64,000 bases of DNA. Source: Methanofervidicoccus sp. A16. Lineage in GTDB: Archaea; AGJL01; Methanococci; Methanococcales; Methanococcaceae. Shown here piece by piece: positions 1-8,969 of the stretch (the first letter of the stretch is position 1; each line of letters starts with the position of its first letter). Below the pieces are notes generated by a model. It was not told the origin of the DNA. It was given only the letters and a program-made list of their open reading frames with translations, and ran no database searches. The stretch is from NCBI RefSeq assembly GCF_003351865.1, contig NZ_CP022242.1, positions 496,001 through 560,000 of the forward strand. Reading direction: 5' to 3'. The position numbers were made by a program, and so were the translations under genes.

Positions 1-233
1 ATATTTTTATTTTTAGTATAATAATAAATAAAAATTAAAAACAGGCAAACGCTCTTTTTAATAGCAAATATATATCAATCTTATCAGATATTTATCTTTG
101 AAAACAGTACTAAACAGACACATAGAATAGAAACTGTGAATAACAGAATTTGATCTAAAAACTTTTTAATTATCTCTCAATAGTCTAAAACCTTAAAACT
201 CAGGTATTATAATATATAAAAATTAAATTGACC
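1..233. other. AT-rich spacer, no gene seen
   Basis: I see no plausible reading frame, RNA gene or repeat copy here. It lies downstream of the minus-strand DHH gene and may hold its transcript end. The left part may be the edge of a feature outside the window. Confidence 0.5.
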
Positions 234-2507
234 CTACATACTTCTCAAGATATCTATAAACCTAGAGAGCACCTTATCTCTCAAACCCTCTACAAACTTG
301 ACACTTCCAGCACACTCATGCCCTCCTCCATCTATAGAGGCTTCTGGTATCTCCCTTATAAGTTGCTCCACTATGAGGTTTAGATTGAAGTTGAACCTCT
401 CACTGACTGCATCTGTAGCCCTAACTACTAGGAAATCTGGACCGTAGGCTATAGTTATAATAGGTGTCTCCTCTCCATACTTTTTAACTATACTGTCATG
501 TGCAAATCCACAGGTTTTTCCTGGTGGTGGGAAGGTAAATTTATGGGCGTACCTCTCCACATCTAAGGTACTCAGTATTATTCCATTTTCCAACTTCTCA
601 GTCTTCAAGGCAGGTAGTACTGCCCTCATCTGTCTATCAATCATCTCCATGGCCCTCTTATATAGGATATCTATCAACCTCTCATGTCTGTATATCTCCC
701 TCTTGTTTGTAGCCAGTATCTCCTCTACTATTCCCCTTCCACCCATAAACCTAAGATAGAATGCCTCGAAGTCCATACATAGGGCGATCTTCTCAAGATC
801 CTCTACAGTATACTCCTTACCACTGCCGTACTTCTTACTCCACTTTGTCAGATCCTTTAGGGCTATCTTTATATACTCCTCTACCTCCCTTCCCTTGGCA
901 TGATCTCCAACCACTGCTATACCTGGGAGGTGATTTATCTCCCCAGTTACATCCTTGTTTATCATCCTTGCGACCTCTGTTGCCAATACACCTGCTGTAA
1001 GATTACTATCTCCTCCAACTAAATAAGGATTTACATGGCCTGATATGTAGTCATCTACTTCTACCCTACCGTTAACAACCTCTCCAGGATAGTGGTGATC
1101 AATTACAATTACATCCATTCCAAAGGCTATAGCCTGGGAGATGGCGGGGATATCTTCATCTGTACTACCGTTATCGGTAAGTACTACTAAGGGCATCTTC
1201 TGGCCAAATCTCAGTTTATCCTCTAAGGAGTATACTAGGTCCTTGGTAACATCCTCTAACTCGTAGAATGGGGCTTTTGAGGGGCTTCTCTTAAAATAGT
1301 GCCACTGGGCATCTACATCTATGGAGAACTTACTAAGTATTGGTAGTATAGCCCTCTCCAATGCCAAACCTGCACAGTATCCATCGGTGTCTGCATGGTG
1401 TCTTATAATTACTGGTTTTCCGTCTAATATAGCTCTCCTTATCTTCTTTGCTACATGGGCCATCTTAGGTCTCAACCTCTCCAAAACTGGAGATTGTACT
1501 AGGAAATCTATATCACTATAGGGCTCTGATTTTTCATCTAACTTTTTCTCTATCTCTTTTTTAACTTCCTCGGCCTCTTTACCTTCCAACTTCTTTAACT
1601 TCAACCTTTCGATCTGAAGTCTTCCCTCTCTTATAGACACAGATCCAATAACGTCTATAATATCTCCAACGAGTACCTCAGGATGTGCCCTTAAACCTGC
1701 AATATCAAGGGCTGAAACCCATGCAGTTTCCGTTCCGTCTGTCACTGTGAAGATAGTTGGTCCAGGAGTCTGGGTTATCTGGATAACCTCCCCTCTAATA
1801 TGGACTATCTCATCCTTCATCTCTACAAGACCTTTATCTACGATCTCCTTTATAGTTATTAGAGGCACTTCCTTTTCAAGTTTCTCTACTGTGTAGTTGG
1901 TGAGAGGGATGTACCTAAAGTCTATCTCTCTCTTTTCAGGCCTTACATCTATAACCTGGACTATAACCTCGTCTCCTATTTTAAAATCACTTAATTTTTT
2001 ACCTACCATCTCCCGAGGTTTAAGTAGTCCCCTGGTCTGTTCATTGAGGGAGATAAAGACTCCGTACCTTTCAGTCCTTGATACTATACCTTTGTAGAAT
2101 TTACCTTCCTCTACATCTCCAACACTACATAGGTTGTCCAACTCATAGACAGTCTTTAAATTCTTCCTCCTTTCCTCCTCCTCTTTTTTACATATATCAC
2201 ATAGAGTAACATCTTTATACTCAGGATACTTTCCAATGTACCTACCACACTTTTCACACTTTACAACCTTTCCAGAACCTCCACAGTAATCACAGGTATC
2301 GTATACAGGTATCTTACCAGTACCTTCACAGTTTGGACAAGGTACTTCAGCGAGATCTAAGTCGTACTTTGATCTCTTAGAAACTCCCTTAAAATGGGAT
2401 TTCGTATCGAACTCGCATATATACCCAGTTCCCTCACAATCTGGACAGGTTTTATACCTTACAATCTTCTTTCCAGTACCCATACAAATTGGACACTTAT
2501 CTATCAT
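234..2507 (-). CDS. RecJ-like DHH phosphoesterase with DnaJ-type zinc finger and S1 domain
   Basis: 757 residues. The N-terminus carries four CxxCxGxG-type zinc motifs (about residues 5, 21, 57 and 72) like those of DnaJ. An S1 RNA-binding domain follows (about 130-205), then an OB-fold segment (about 225-310), then a DHH phosphoesterase core with HHADTDG and VIDHH metal motifs. A C-terminal GGGH motif is typical of DHHA1. This order matches the archaea-specific RecJ-like exonuclease family (COG1107). A role in single-stranded DNA or RNA degradation is inferred from the family. The ATG follows GTGATACC, a good ribosome binding site. It is transcribed alone; the next gene upstream on this strand is over 200 bp away. 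Confidence 0.85.
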   Translation of the reverse strand: MIDKCPICMGTGKKIVRYKTCPDCEGTGYICEFDTKSHFKGVSKRSKYDLDLAEVPCPNCEGTGKIPVYDTCDYCGGSGKVVKCEKCGRYIGKYPEYKDVTLCDICKKEEEERRKNLKTVYELDNLCSVGDVEEGKFYKGIVSRTERYGVFISLNEQTRGLLKPREMVGKKLSDFKIGDEVIVQVIDVRPEKREIDFRYIPLTNYTVEKLEKEVPLITIKEIVDKGLVEMKDEIVHIRGEVIQITQTPGPTIFTVTDGTETAWVSALDIAGLRAHPEVLVGDIIDVIGSVSIREGRLQIERLKLKKLEGKEAEEVKKEIEKKLDEKSEPYSDIDFLVQSPVLERLRPKMAHVAKKIRRAILDGKPVIIRHHADTDGYCAGLALERAILPILSKFSIDVDAQWHYFKRSPSKAPFYELEDVTKDLVYSLEDKLRFGQKMPLVVLTDNGSTDEDIPAISQAIAFGMDVIVIDHHYPGEVVNGRVEVDDYISGHVNPYLVGGDSNLTAGVLATEVARMINKDVTGEINHLPGIAVVGDHAKGREVEEYIKIALKDLTKWSKKYGSGKEYTVEDLEKIALCMDFEAFYLRFMGGRGIVEEILATNKREIYRHERLIDILYKRAMEMIDRQMRAVLPALKTEKLENGIILSTLDVERYAHKFTFPPPGKTCGFAHDSIVKKYGEETPIITIAYGPDFLVVRATDAVSERFNFNLNLIVEQLIREIPEASIDGGGHECAGSVKFVEGLRDKVLSRFIDILRSM

Positions 2508-2741
2508 GGTATCACTCTTAGAGGTTTGATATATTTGTGTAAATTTGTTATAAGAAATATAAAAACTTAAAATATAGAAGTTGAAAATAGGGATTTAATT
2601 ATTAATAATATTAATTAGTATTAAGATAGTTGAAATAGAAGAGATAATCAGAGATGATACTAAAAAACTATAACTTATAAAATCGGAAGGATAATTTTCC
2701 TTATTTTTATTAAAATTATAAAAATTAAAAAAATATTTAAA

Positions 2742-3665
2742 TTAATCGTTATCCTCTTCTACCTTAGGAGAGGCGTAGAATTTTCCATATTCTTTCTGAG
2801 TCTTCTTACTCATTAACTTATCTATGGATAATTTCATAACTGTAGCATAGATATCTATCAGATCTCTATACTTTACCTCTGGTAGTCCTGTATAGAGGAA
2901 CAGTATCTTTTTAACTACCTTTGCCATACTATTATTTACGAAATAGGTTGAGAGAGCCTCTGCTAAAGGTTCAAGTGGTGGATATCCCATTCCTAGAGGC
3001 ATTCTCTTTTTATAGAACCTCTCTCCATATTTAATACCCACTACCTGGGAGAATCTAATATGTATCATATTTTCTGATATCTTATCCATTCTCTCGAGGA
3101 TATTTAACCACCACTTTGCATCTGCCTTTTCAGATGCTTCTACCAGATCACCAGTTTCGTAAACCTTTAACTCATTTAGGAATATATTCTCCAACTGTAG
3201 GGATGGTATTATCTTTATTCCCTCCTCTTTTGCAGCCTTGACAAGTTCTTCAATTTCATCTAATGTACCAAACTCCTCCTCATTGGTAGCAGGTTCTGGA
3301 GAGTATATCATTTCACTGTTTATACTATTGAACTTCTTCAGAATCTCTAGATGGACATTTAGATCTCCTGCTCCTATTCTCCTACCAAGATGGTAATTGT
3401 ATATCTTAGCACCAGAGATTGTAGCCCTCTCTATCGCTGTAAGATGGGCCTTTAATCCCCTCTCAGATGTTAGGTTATAGTAAGGACCATGTGCCACAAT
3501 TAAAGTAAAGTACTTTTCTCCTATTTTTCTATAATCTTCGTAATAATCTGTTGACATCCTCTTAGATAGGACAGCAGGAGGTATCTCTGTGATCCTTGTA
3601 CCTAAGAGTGCAGCCTGTTTAAGTGTAGAGAGTGCATTGTAGGTACCCCATTCAAATAGTATCAT
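2742..3665 (-). CDS. xylose isomerase / endonuclease IV-like TIM-barrel protein
   Basis: 307 residues. Segments such as LIVAHGPYYNL near residue 57, KIYNYHLG near 87 and the EPATNEEEFGTLDEIEELV stretch in the middle resemble the AP endonuclease family 2 (xylose isomerase-like) barrel, in which His, Glu and Asp residues bind metals. The match is to the fold. I cannot assign DNA repair activity, because archaeal members of this group are largely uncharacterised. The start is an ATG after a weak AGGTGAAATGCT-type site. It is divergent from gar1, with a 278 bp spacer between them. Confidence 0.6.
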   Translation of the reverse strand: MILFEWGTYNALSTLKQAALLGTRITEIPPAVLSKRMSTDYYEDYRKIGEKYFTLIVAHGPYYNLTSERGLKAHLTAIERATISGAKIYNYHLGRRIGAGDLNVHLEILKKFNSINSEMIYSPEPATNEEEFGTLDEIEELVKAAKEEGIKIIPSLQLENIFLNELKVYETGDLVEASEKADAKWWLNILERMDKISENMIHIRFSQVVGIKYGERFYKKRMPLGMGYPPLEPLAEALSTYFVNNSMAKVVKKILFLYTGLPEVKYRDLIDIYATVMKLSIDKLMSKKTQKEYGKFYASPKVEEDND

Positions 3666-3837
3666 AGCATTTCACCTTTTTAACAATGTTTTAAGGATTA
3701 TTGTATTTGTTATTATATTTATCTATTATTATTTTTATATTTTTTATTTTTATAGTTTAAGAGAGTCCTGTCAATAAGTAGGTGTTAGTTATTGGAATAT
3801 ATTGATAAACACAAGAGATACTTATATATATATTTTT

Positions 3838-3852
3838 CGAAAAGTTTATATA
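3838..3852 (+). promoter_or_regulatory. archaeal promoter (BRE plus TATA box) for gar1-tfb
   Basis: CGAAAAGTTTATATA is a canonical purine-rich BRE followed by a TATA box. Transcription would begin near 3875, giving a leader of roughly 70 nt before the gar1 GTG. Confidence 0.7.
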
Positions 3853-3943
3853 GTAGTTCTTCAAAAGGTGTATTGGGATGTAGCATGTAGGAGTTTATAT
3901 TCATACTTCTAAATCTATAAGTTAATCAAAGTGGAGGAGTACC

Positions 3944-4210
3944 GTGAGGAGGGTAGAGATACTACATGAACTGCCCAACGGGAAGATCGTTGGTAGGGTA
4001 AATTATCAACCTAAGTTGAAATCAACTGTTTTTTTAGATAGATCTAAAAGAAGAGTGTTAGGGAGGGTGTATGAGGTTTTTGGTCCAGTAAATAAACCCT
4101 ACGTCTCTATCCTGTCCATAAATGATACTGCAAAGAAGATAGCACTACGTCGTAGGGAGGCCTTTATTTTAGATGAAAAGAGAGGTAGGAGACACTCCAA
4201 TAAAAAGTAA
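3944..4210 (+). CDS. gar1: H/ACA RNA-protein component Gar1
   Basis: 88 residues, matching the small beta-barrel Gar1 protein of archaeal H/ACA ribonucleoproteins that guide pseudouridylation of rRNA. The GKIVGRV opening and the RVLGRVYEVFGPVNKPYVSI core are typical. The start is GTG, preceded by GGAGGAG. It sits 43 bp ahead of tfb with no promoter visible between them, so the two are probably cotranscribed; I recall the same pairing in other Methanococcales. Confidence 0.9.
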   Translation: MRRVEILHELPNGKIVGRVNYQPKLKSTVFLDRSKRRVLGRVYEVFGPVNKPYVSILSINDTAKKIALRRREAFILDEKRGRRHSNKK

Positions 4211-4253
4211 ATAATAAGAACCACCTTAAAAAGTTGTTTTAACGGTGTGAATT

Positions 4254-5252
4254 ATGAAAATGGAGACTGTAGAAAAAGAGGGTGTCGTAGAAAAAGAAAA
4301 AAATAAAGAAAAAAAAGAATCAAAAAATGTTATTCTTGAAAAGGAGGAGGAGTTAGTCTGTCCTATATGTAATAGTAAAAATATAATTAAAGATTACGAG
4401 AGAGCAGAAATTGTATGTGCAGACTGTGGTTGTGTCTTACAGCAGAATCTATTTGATACAGGACCAGAGTGGAGGGCCTTCGACCATGAGCAGAGGGTAA
4501 AGAGAAGTAGGGTAGGGGCTCCAATAACATACACTATTCATGATAAGGGATTATCTACAGTTATCGACTGGAGGAATAAAGACAGTTATGGTAAAGATAT
4601 CTCTGCAGAGAGGAGGGCTCAACTCTACAGGTTGAGAAAGTGGCAGAGAAGAATTAGAGTATCAGATGCCTCGGAGAGAAATCTGGCCTATGCTCTTTCA
4701 GAGTTAGATAGAATTGCATCTAAGTTAGGACTTCCAAGGAATGTAAGAGAGAATGCTGCAATCCTCTATAGAGGTGCTGTAGAGAAGGGACTTATTAGAG
4801 GTAGAAGTATAGAAGGTGTAGCAGCAGCCGCCCTCTACGCCGCCTGTAGAATATGTAAGGTTCCAAGGACATTAGATGAAATTGCTGAAGTCTCCAGAGT
4901 AGATAGAAAGGAGATAGGTAGAACCTACAGGTTCCTAACAAGGGAGTTGAATATAAAGTTGGCTCCAACAAGTCCAATAGATTACGTCCCAAGATTTGCC
5001 TCTGAACTTAATCTACCTGGAGAGGTGGAGTCTAAGGCTATTGCCATCCTTCAGAAGGCAAGTGAGAAGGGGTTAACAAGTGGTAGAGGCCCAACAGGTG
5101 TAGCTGCAGCTGCAATATACATCGCCAGCGTACTCCATGGAACAAGAAGAACCCAGAGAGAGGTTGCTGATGTTGCAGGTGTTACAGAGGTTACTATAAG
5201 AAATAGATACAAGGAGTTGACAGAACACTTGGACATAGATGTAACTCTTTAA
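4254..5252 (+). CDS. tfb: transcription initiation factor TFB
   Basis: 332 residues. After a Lys/Glu-rich N-terminal extension of about 33 residues comes a zinc ribbon (CPICNSKN...CADCG, about residues 37-60). The B-finger/B-linker follows ([21 protein letters not shown]), then two cyclin folds. The second cyclin fold ends in a helix-turn-helix ([19 protein letters not shown]) that reads the BRE. TFB recruits RNA polymerase to TBP-TATA complexes. The reading frame is uninterrupted, whereas the M. jannaschii TFB gene is known to carry an intein. The ATG follows GGTGTGA. Confidence 0.96.
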   Translation: MKMETVEKEGVVEKEKNKEKKESKNVILEKEEELVCPICNSKNIIKDYERAEIVCADCGCVLQQNLFDTGPEWRAFDHEQRVKRSRVGAPITYTIHDKGLSTVIDWRNKDSYGKDISAERRAQLYRLRKWQRRIRVSDASERNLAYALSELDRIASKLGLPRNVRENAAILYRGAVEKGLIRGRSIEGVAAAALYAACRICKVPRTLDEIAEVSRVDRKEIGRTYRFLTRELNIKLAPTSPIDYVPRFASELNLPGEVESKAIAILQKASEKGLTSGRGPTGVAAAAIYIASVLHGTRRTQREVADVAGVTEVTIRNRYKELTEHLDIDVTL

Positions 5253-5256
5253 AAAC

Positions 5257-5267
5257 TTTTTTATTTA
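5257..5267 (+). terminator. T-rich terminator after tfb
   Basis: A CTTTTTTATTT run lies directly after the tfb stop codon, as expected of archaeal oligo-T termination. No hairpin is needed or seen. Confidence 0.45.
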
Positions 5268-5505
5268 TTAATTTTTAGTCCATGTTTTAAATAATGATTA
5301 TAATAATATTTTTTATTACTCTCATAAATTTATAAAAATATTCAAAAATTTAAAAATAGAAAAATGAGGGATCTAAATATGAGGACTATTTGACAAAATT
5401 AAGAAGAAGAGTATTAAACCTACATCCATTATTGTTAAAAAAAGTAAAATCTTAGATAAAACTGAGAGTGTTGAAAAAGTAGAGAGTAATACTGATAAAG
5501 TTATA

Positions 5506-7650
5506 ATGCCACCAACAGAAGTAGTTAAAAAACCTGTTATAAAAGAAGAGGTTCCAGTACCAAAACCTTGGAAAGAGCATCCTATTAAATTTGAAAAGCC
5601 GAGTATAGTATCACCCTCAAATGCTATAGATACCTATACTGTAAAAGTAGAAGATATGGAGTTTGAGGTAGTTATAGAAAAAAAAGATGGATATATGCAC
5701 TATACAATACCTGAGGTAGACCAAATATTAAGTATACTGTCAAAATTACCAAATAATAATGTTCAGGAGATAAAAACAGATATATCAGAGGGAGAGTTCA
5801 ATAGTATTGGTGAAATATACGGATATCTGTTAAACTATGTAGAAAAGTACGATTTAGACCTCAAAGATCCAGAAATTAGAAGTTTAGCAAAGTACTTCTA
5901 TCTGGCTATTGGTAAATTAGGATTTTTGGAGATACCTTTAAATGATGATAGATTAGAGGAAATAATGGTAAATGGGGAATATAAATACGCCTATGTATTC
6001 CATAGGAAGTACCAGATGTGTAAAACCAACATCTATTTTGATGAGGAAGAATTAAGGAGAATTATAGAGAATATAGCACTACTTGCAGGAAGAACTATAG
6101 ACGCCAGAACTCCTATGTTAGATGCATTTTTACCTGATGGAAGTAGAGTTAACGCTACAATAAAGGAGGTTACACCAGAGGGGAATACTTTAACTATCCG
6201 TAAATTTACAAAAGATCCTTTAACAGTTGTTGATCTTATAAAATTTGGAACCTTCAACTTTGAATTTGCAGCCTTCCTATGGCAGGCTGTAGAGGGGTAC
6301 TTTGGTGCTAAACCAGCTAATACCTTAATTGCAGGAGGTACAGGTTCTGGTAAGACTACAACCCTCAACGTAATATCTATGTTCTCCATGTATACCGACA
6401 GAATAGTTACTATTGAAGATACTCCAGAACTTCAAATACCTCACGATCATGTAATAAAGATGATAACTAGGCCTCCAAGACCTGGAGTTCCTGGCTACGA
6501 GATTACTATGAACGACTTAATTAAAAACGCCCTGAGGATGAGACCTGATAGGATATTTGTAGGAGAGGTTAGAGGAGAGGAGGCCCACTCCCTCTTAGTA
6601 GCTATGAACACTGGTCATGACGGTGCATTAATTGGTGGGGAGTTAATTTATTTATCTGATGGAACAGTTGTGGAAATAGGAGATTTTGTAGATAGGTTCT
6701 TTGAGAAAGGGTACAAAGTAGTAGAGGAAGATAATGGATTTAAATGGATAGATGTATCTAAGGAGGGCGTATATATCAAAAGTTTCAACAAGAGTTCCTT
6801 GAAAATTGAGAACAAATTGATATCTCACGTCTGGAGAAAGAGGTACTCTGGAAAACTTCTAAGAATAAAGACTGAAGGTAATAGAGAGATAACCCTTACT
6901 TATGATCATCCAGTTTATGTACTACGAGGTATTATTTTCGAGGTGAACGCCTCCTCCTTGGAGGTTGGAGATTACATAGCCATTCCTAGGGAAGATATAG
7001 GAGGAGAAAGATGGGATACAATTAACAGGAGTGTTATAGGTGGGGATGTAATAGCAGAGAGCCTATATATTCCAAGTATGGATATCTCCTGGGATAGAGT
7101 TGTTTCCATTGAGGAAGTTGAATACGATGGTTATATATACGATCTTACAGTTGAGGATAACCACACCTATATAGCAGGAAGTAACGGAGGTATTGTAGTC
7201 TCTAACTGTTCTGGAACTATCCACGCAAATAGTGCAAGTGAAGCTATACTTAGACTAATAAATCCACCGATGAACGTTCCTAAGATCATGTTATCCTCTC
7301 TCGACTTTATCATAAACCAGCAGAGAGTTAAGAGAAACAGAAAAACTATAAGGAGAATACTGGAAGTTATAGAAATTGGAGGTTCTAGTGAGGATATATC
7401 AAAGACCCTCCTCTTTACTTATAACAGTCTAGAGGATACTTTAAAAAGAGAAGGAATCTGTATGTGGGAGGAAGAGGTTTGTAAAATTGCTGGTATAACT
7501 AGGGAGGAGTTAATAGAAGATAGACTTAACAGAATTGAAGTATTAAAGTATGCTGTTAGAAACAATATAAGAGATATAGAAAGTGTTGGTAGTTTAATAA
7601 GAAGATATCAGGAGGATCCAGAGAGATTACTCAAGAGTATAAGGCTCTAA
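5506..7650 (+). CDS. klbA: KlbA / GspE-family secretion ATPase interrupted by a mini-intein
   Basis: From the first in-frame ATG the precursor is 714 residues. The Walker A motif AGGTGSGKTTT is at about 276-286 and an acidic DRIFVGEVRGEE box at about 348. An intein sits at residues 374-567, and the extein resumes with CSGTIHANS. The mature protein would be a hexameric type II/IV secretion (VirB11/PilT) ATPase driving a pilus-like system with the two membrane proteins that follow. The true N-terminus is doubtful. The frame is open back to 5383 and would encode GLFDKIKKKS, and an ATG with a GGGATCT site lies at 5379 but one base out of frame. A single extra A near 5382, real or a sequencing error, would explain this. 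Confidence 0.9.
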   Translation: MPPTEVVKKPVIKEEVPVPKPWKEHPIKFEKPSIVSPSNAIDTYTVKVEDMEFEVVIEKKDGYMHYTIPEVDQILSILSKLPNNNVQEIKTDISEGEFNSIGEIYGYLLNYVEKYDLDLKDPEIRSLAKYFYLAIGKLGFLEIPLNDDRLEEIMVNGEYKYAYVFHRKYQMCKTNIYFDEEELRRIIENIALLAGRTIDARTPMLDAFLPDGSRVNATIKEVTPEGNTLTIRKFTKDPLTVVDLIKFGTFNFEFAAFLWQAVEGYFGAKPANTLIAGGTGSGKTTTLNVISMFSMYTDRIVTIEDTPELQIPHDHVIKMITRPPRPGVPGYEITMNDLIKNALRMRPDRIFVGEVRGEEAHSLLVAMNTGHDGALIGGELIYLSDGTVVEIGDFVDRFFEKGYKVVEEDNGFKWIDVSKEGVYIKSFNKSSLKIENKLISHVWRKRYSGKLLRIKTEGNREITLTYDHPVYVLRGIIFEVNASSLEVGDYIAIPREDIGGERWDTINRSVIGGDVIAESLYIPSMDISWDRVVSIEEVEYDGYIYDLTVEDNHTYIAGSNGGIVVSNCSGTIHANSASEAILRLINPPMNVPKIMLSSLDFIINQQRVKRNRKTIRRILEVIEIGGSSEDISKTLLFTYNSLEDTLKREGICMWEEEVCKIAGITREELIEDRLNRIEVLKYAVRNNIRDIESVGSLIRRYQEDPERLLKSIRL
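6625..7206 (+). other. mini-intein in KlbA, class 2 type starting with Ala
   Basis: 194 residues with no homing endonuclease domain. Block A starts ALIGGELIYLSDG immediately after extein GHDG. Block B contains TYDHPVYV, block F contains YDLTVEDNHTYIAG, and block G ends VVSN before Cys+1. Position 1 is Ala, so splicing should use direct attack by Cys+1 on the N-terminal peptide bond, as described for the M. jannaschii KlbA intein at this site. The residue before the terminal Asn is Ser, not the usual His. From memory the M. jannaschii homologue is about 168 residues, so this copy is longer in the middle. Confidence 0.92.
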
Positions 7651-7661
7651 TTTTCTTTTTT
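7651..7661 (+). terminator. T-rich stretch after klbA
   Basis: TTTTCTTTTTT follows the klbA stop codon. It may terminate part of the transcripts. The platform genes start about 180 bp further on. Confidence 0.35.
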
Positions 7662-7792
7662 ATCTTATCACATTCTTATAAGGGTATTATTGGAATCATT
7701 GGTATAGTTAGGATATATTATTTTAAAAACACTTGATAACAAAGTATAAATACTTTTCAATTTTAAAACATAAATTTAAAATAGTTATCTTT

Positions 7793-7818
7793 CCTCCCTG
7801 CCCCTATAAAGGGCGAGG
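7793..7818 (+). other. GC-rich hairpin in the leader of the first platform gene
   Basis: CCTC and GCCC pair with GGGC and GAGG around the loop CTATAAA, with a 3-base bulge. The patch is strikingly GC-rich in very AT-rich DNA and ends 14 bases before the likely start. It could be an mRNA leader structure, or may be chance. Confidence 0.4.
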
Positions 7819-7831
7819 TTGTATGGTGGGT

Positions 7832-8965
7832 ATGATGGTAAATATAACTCTAGAAAAGTTAAAAATATTATTTAAAGAATTTTTAGAGGCGATTAAAAAA
7901 TATTTTTTATGGATAATAGATGCCATAGACAGGTTGATCTATTTTAAATTAAATATTGGAAGGGCCAGGGGGCATGTAAAAAGGAAGAAAATTTCTTTAG
8001 GAGATATTAAGAAATTAATTGATGAATATAAAGATATCGATGAAGACATAATGAAATTCTACGATATTGAAGAGTATATAGACTACGAGAAAATTTTAGA
8101 GAGAAAAAAATTAGAAGAAATAGAGATAGACTTAGATGAACTACTAGAACGTTCTTATATGAATATTTTAAAAGATTATATTACAAATTTTTCTTACTGT
8201 GTAATCCGTAGTAAATATTTGCCCTCTTTAAGAGATTTTCATTATATAGGTATTAGGGATATAAATAAGTATTTTTTGAAGGTAATTATTATATCTGTTG
8301 TTGTAGGAATAATATACTTTTTGAACTTTATAGATAATATATTCATAGGTTTAATAAATGGACTATTTGCAAGTATATTGACAATTGTTGCAGGTATATA
8401 CTATCCAAAGATAAAACTTATTCTATTTAGAGGAGATATAAAAATCCAAATAATGGTAACACTCCTAGATATGATAGCATCACTAAATGCCGGACTATCT
8501 CTACAGGAGTGTATTAAGAAAATAGCAGAAAACCCTGAATATGGTATCCCCTCCTTTGAATTTAAAGGAGTTATCTACGATATTGAAAAAGGAGGTTATA
8601 GTTTTAAAGAGGCTTTAGAGAGGGCGAGATTTAGAACTAAAATACCTCTAATGAAAAAGTTATACACTCAACTTATAGTGGCTGTAGATAAGGGAGGGAC
8701 TCAACTTCTGTTAAAAAGTCTATACAACGATATCCTTAGAGAATCAATGGCTAAAATAGACTCATCGAAGTTCCAAATAACAAATTTAGGTAATCTAATA
8801 TTTGGTGTAGGTATAATCCTCCCTTTCTCAGGGATGATGCTTTCAGCAATTCAGGGGAATACAGGTTTTAGTGGTATAATAGATACTGTAGATTTAATTC
8901 TGACAAAGATAGCCCCTATATCAACAGCCATCTTTGCAATATTTATAAAGTTAAAAATTGAGTGA
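7832..8965 (+). CDS. type II secretion system F (TadC/PilC-like) membrane platform protein
   Basis: About 378 residues from ATG 7832. The frame is open further upstream to 7733, but the GGTGGG before the ATG-ATG pair supports the later start. A charged N-terminal cytoplasmic region of about 150 residues is followed by two membrane helices (VIIISVVVGIIYFL and the next segment). A T2SSF domain with the typical LNAGLSLQECI segment follows, then two C-terminal helices. It is the inner-membrane platform that works with the KlbA ATPase to assemble pilus-like filaments or secrete substrates. Confidence 0.75.
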   Translation: MMVNITLEKLKILFKEFLEAIKKYFLWIIDAIDRLIYFKLNIGRARGHVKRKKISLGDIKKLIDEYKDIDEDIMKFYDIEEYIDYEKILERKKLEEIEIDLDELLERSYMNILKDYITNFSYCVIRSKYLPSLRDFHYIGIRDINKYFLKVIIISVVVGIIYFLNFIDNIFIGLINGLFASILTIVAGIYYPKIKLILFRGDIKIQIMVTLLDMIASLNAGLSLQECIKKIAENPEYGIPSFEFKGVIYDIEKGGYSFKEALERARFRTKIPLMKKLYTQLIVAVDKGGTQLLLKSLYNDILRESMAKIDSSKFQITNLGNLIFGVGIILPFSGMMLSAIQGNTGFSGIIDTVDLILTKIAPISTAIFAIFIKLKIE

Positions 8966-8969
8966 AATA

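Noticed and set aside
6033-6389. 118-residue minus-strand frame inside klbA
   Set aside because: It is a shadow of the KlbA coding sequence, with composition typical of the complement of a real gene.
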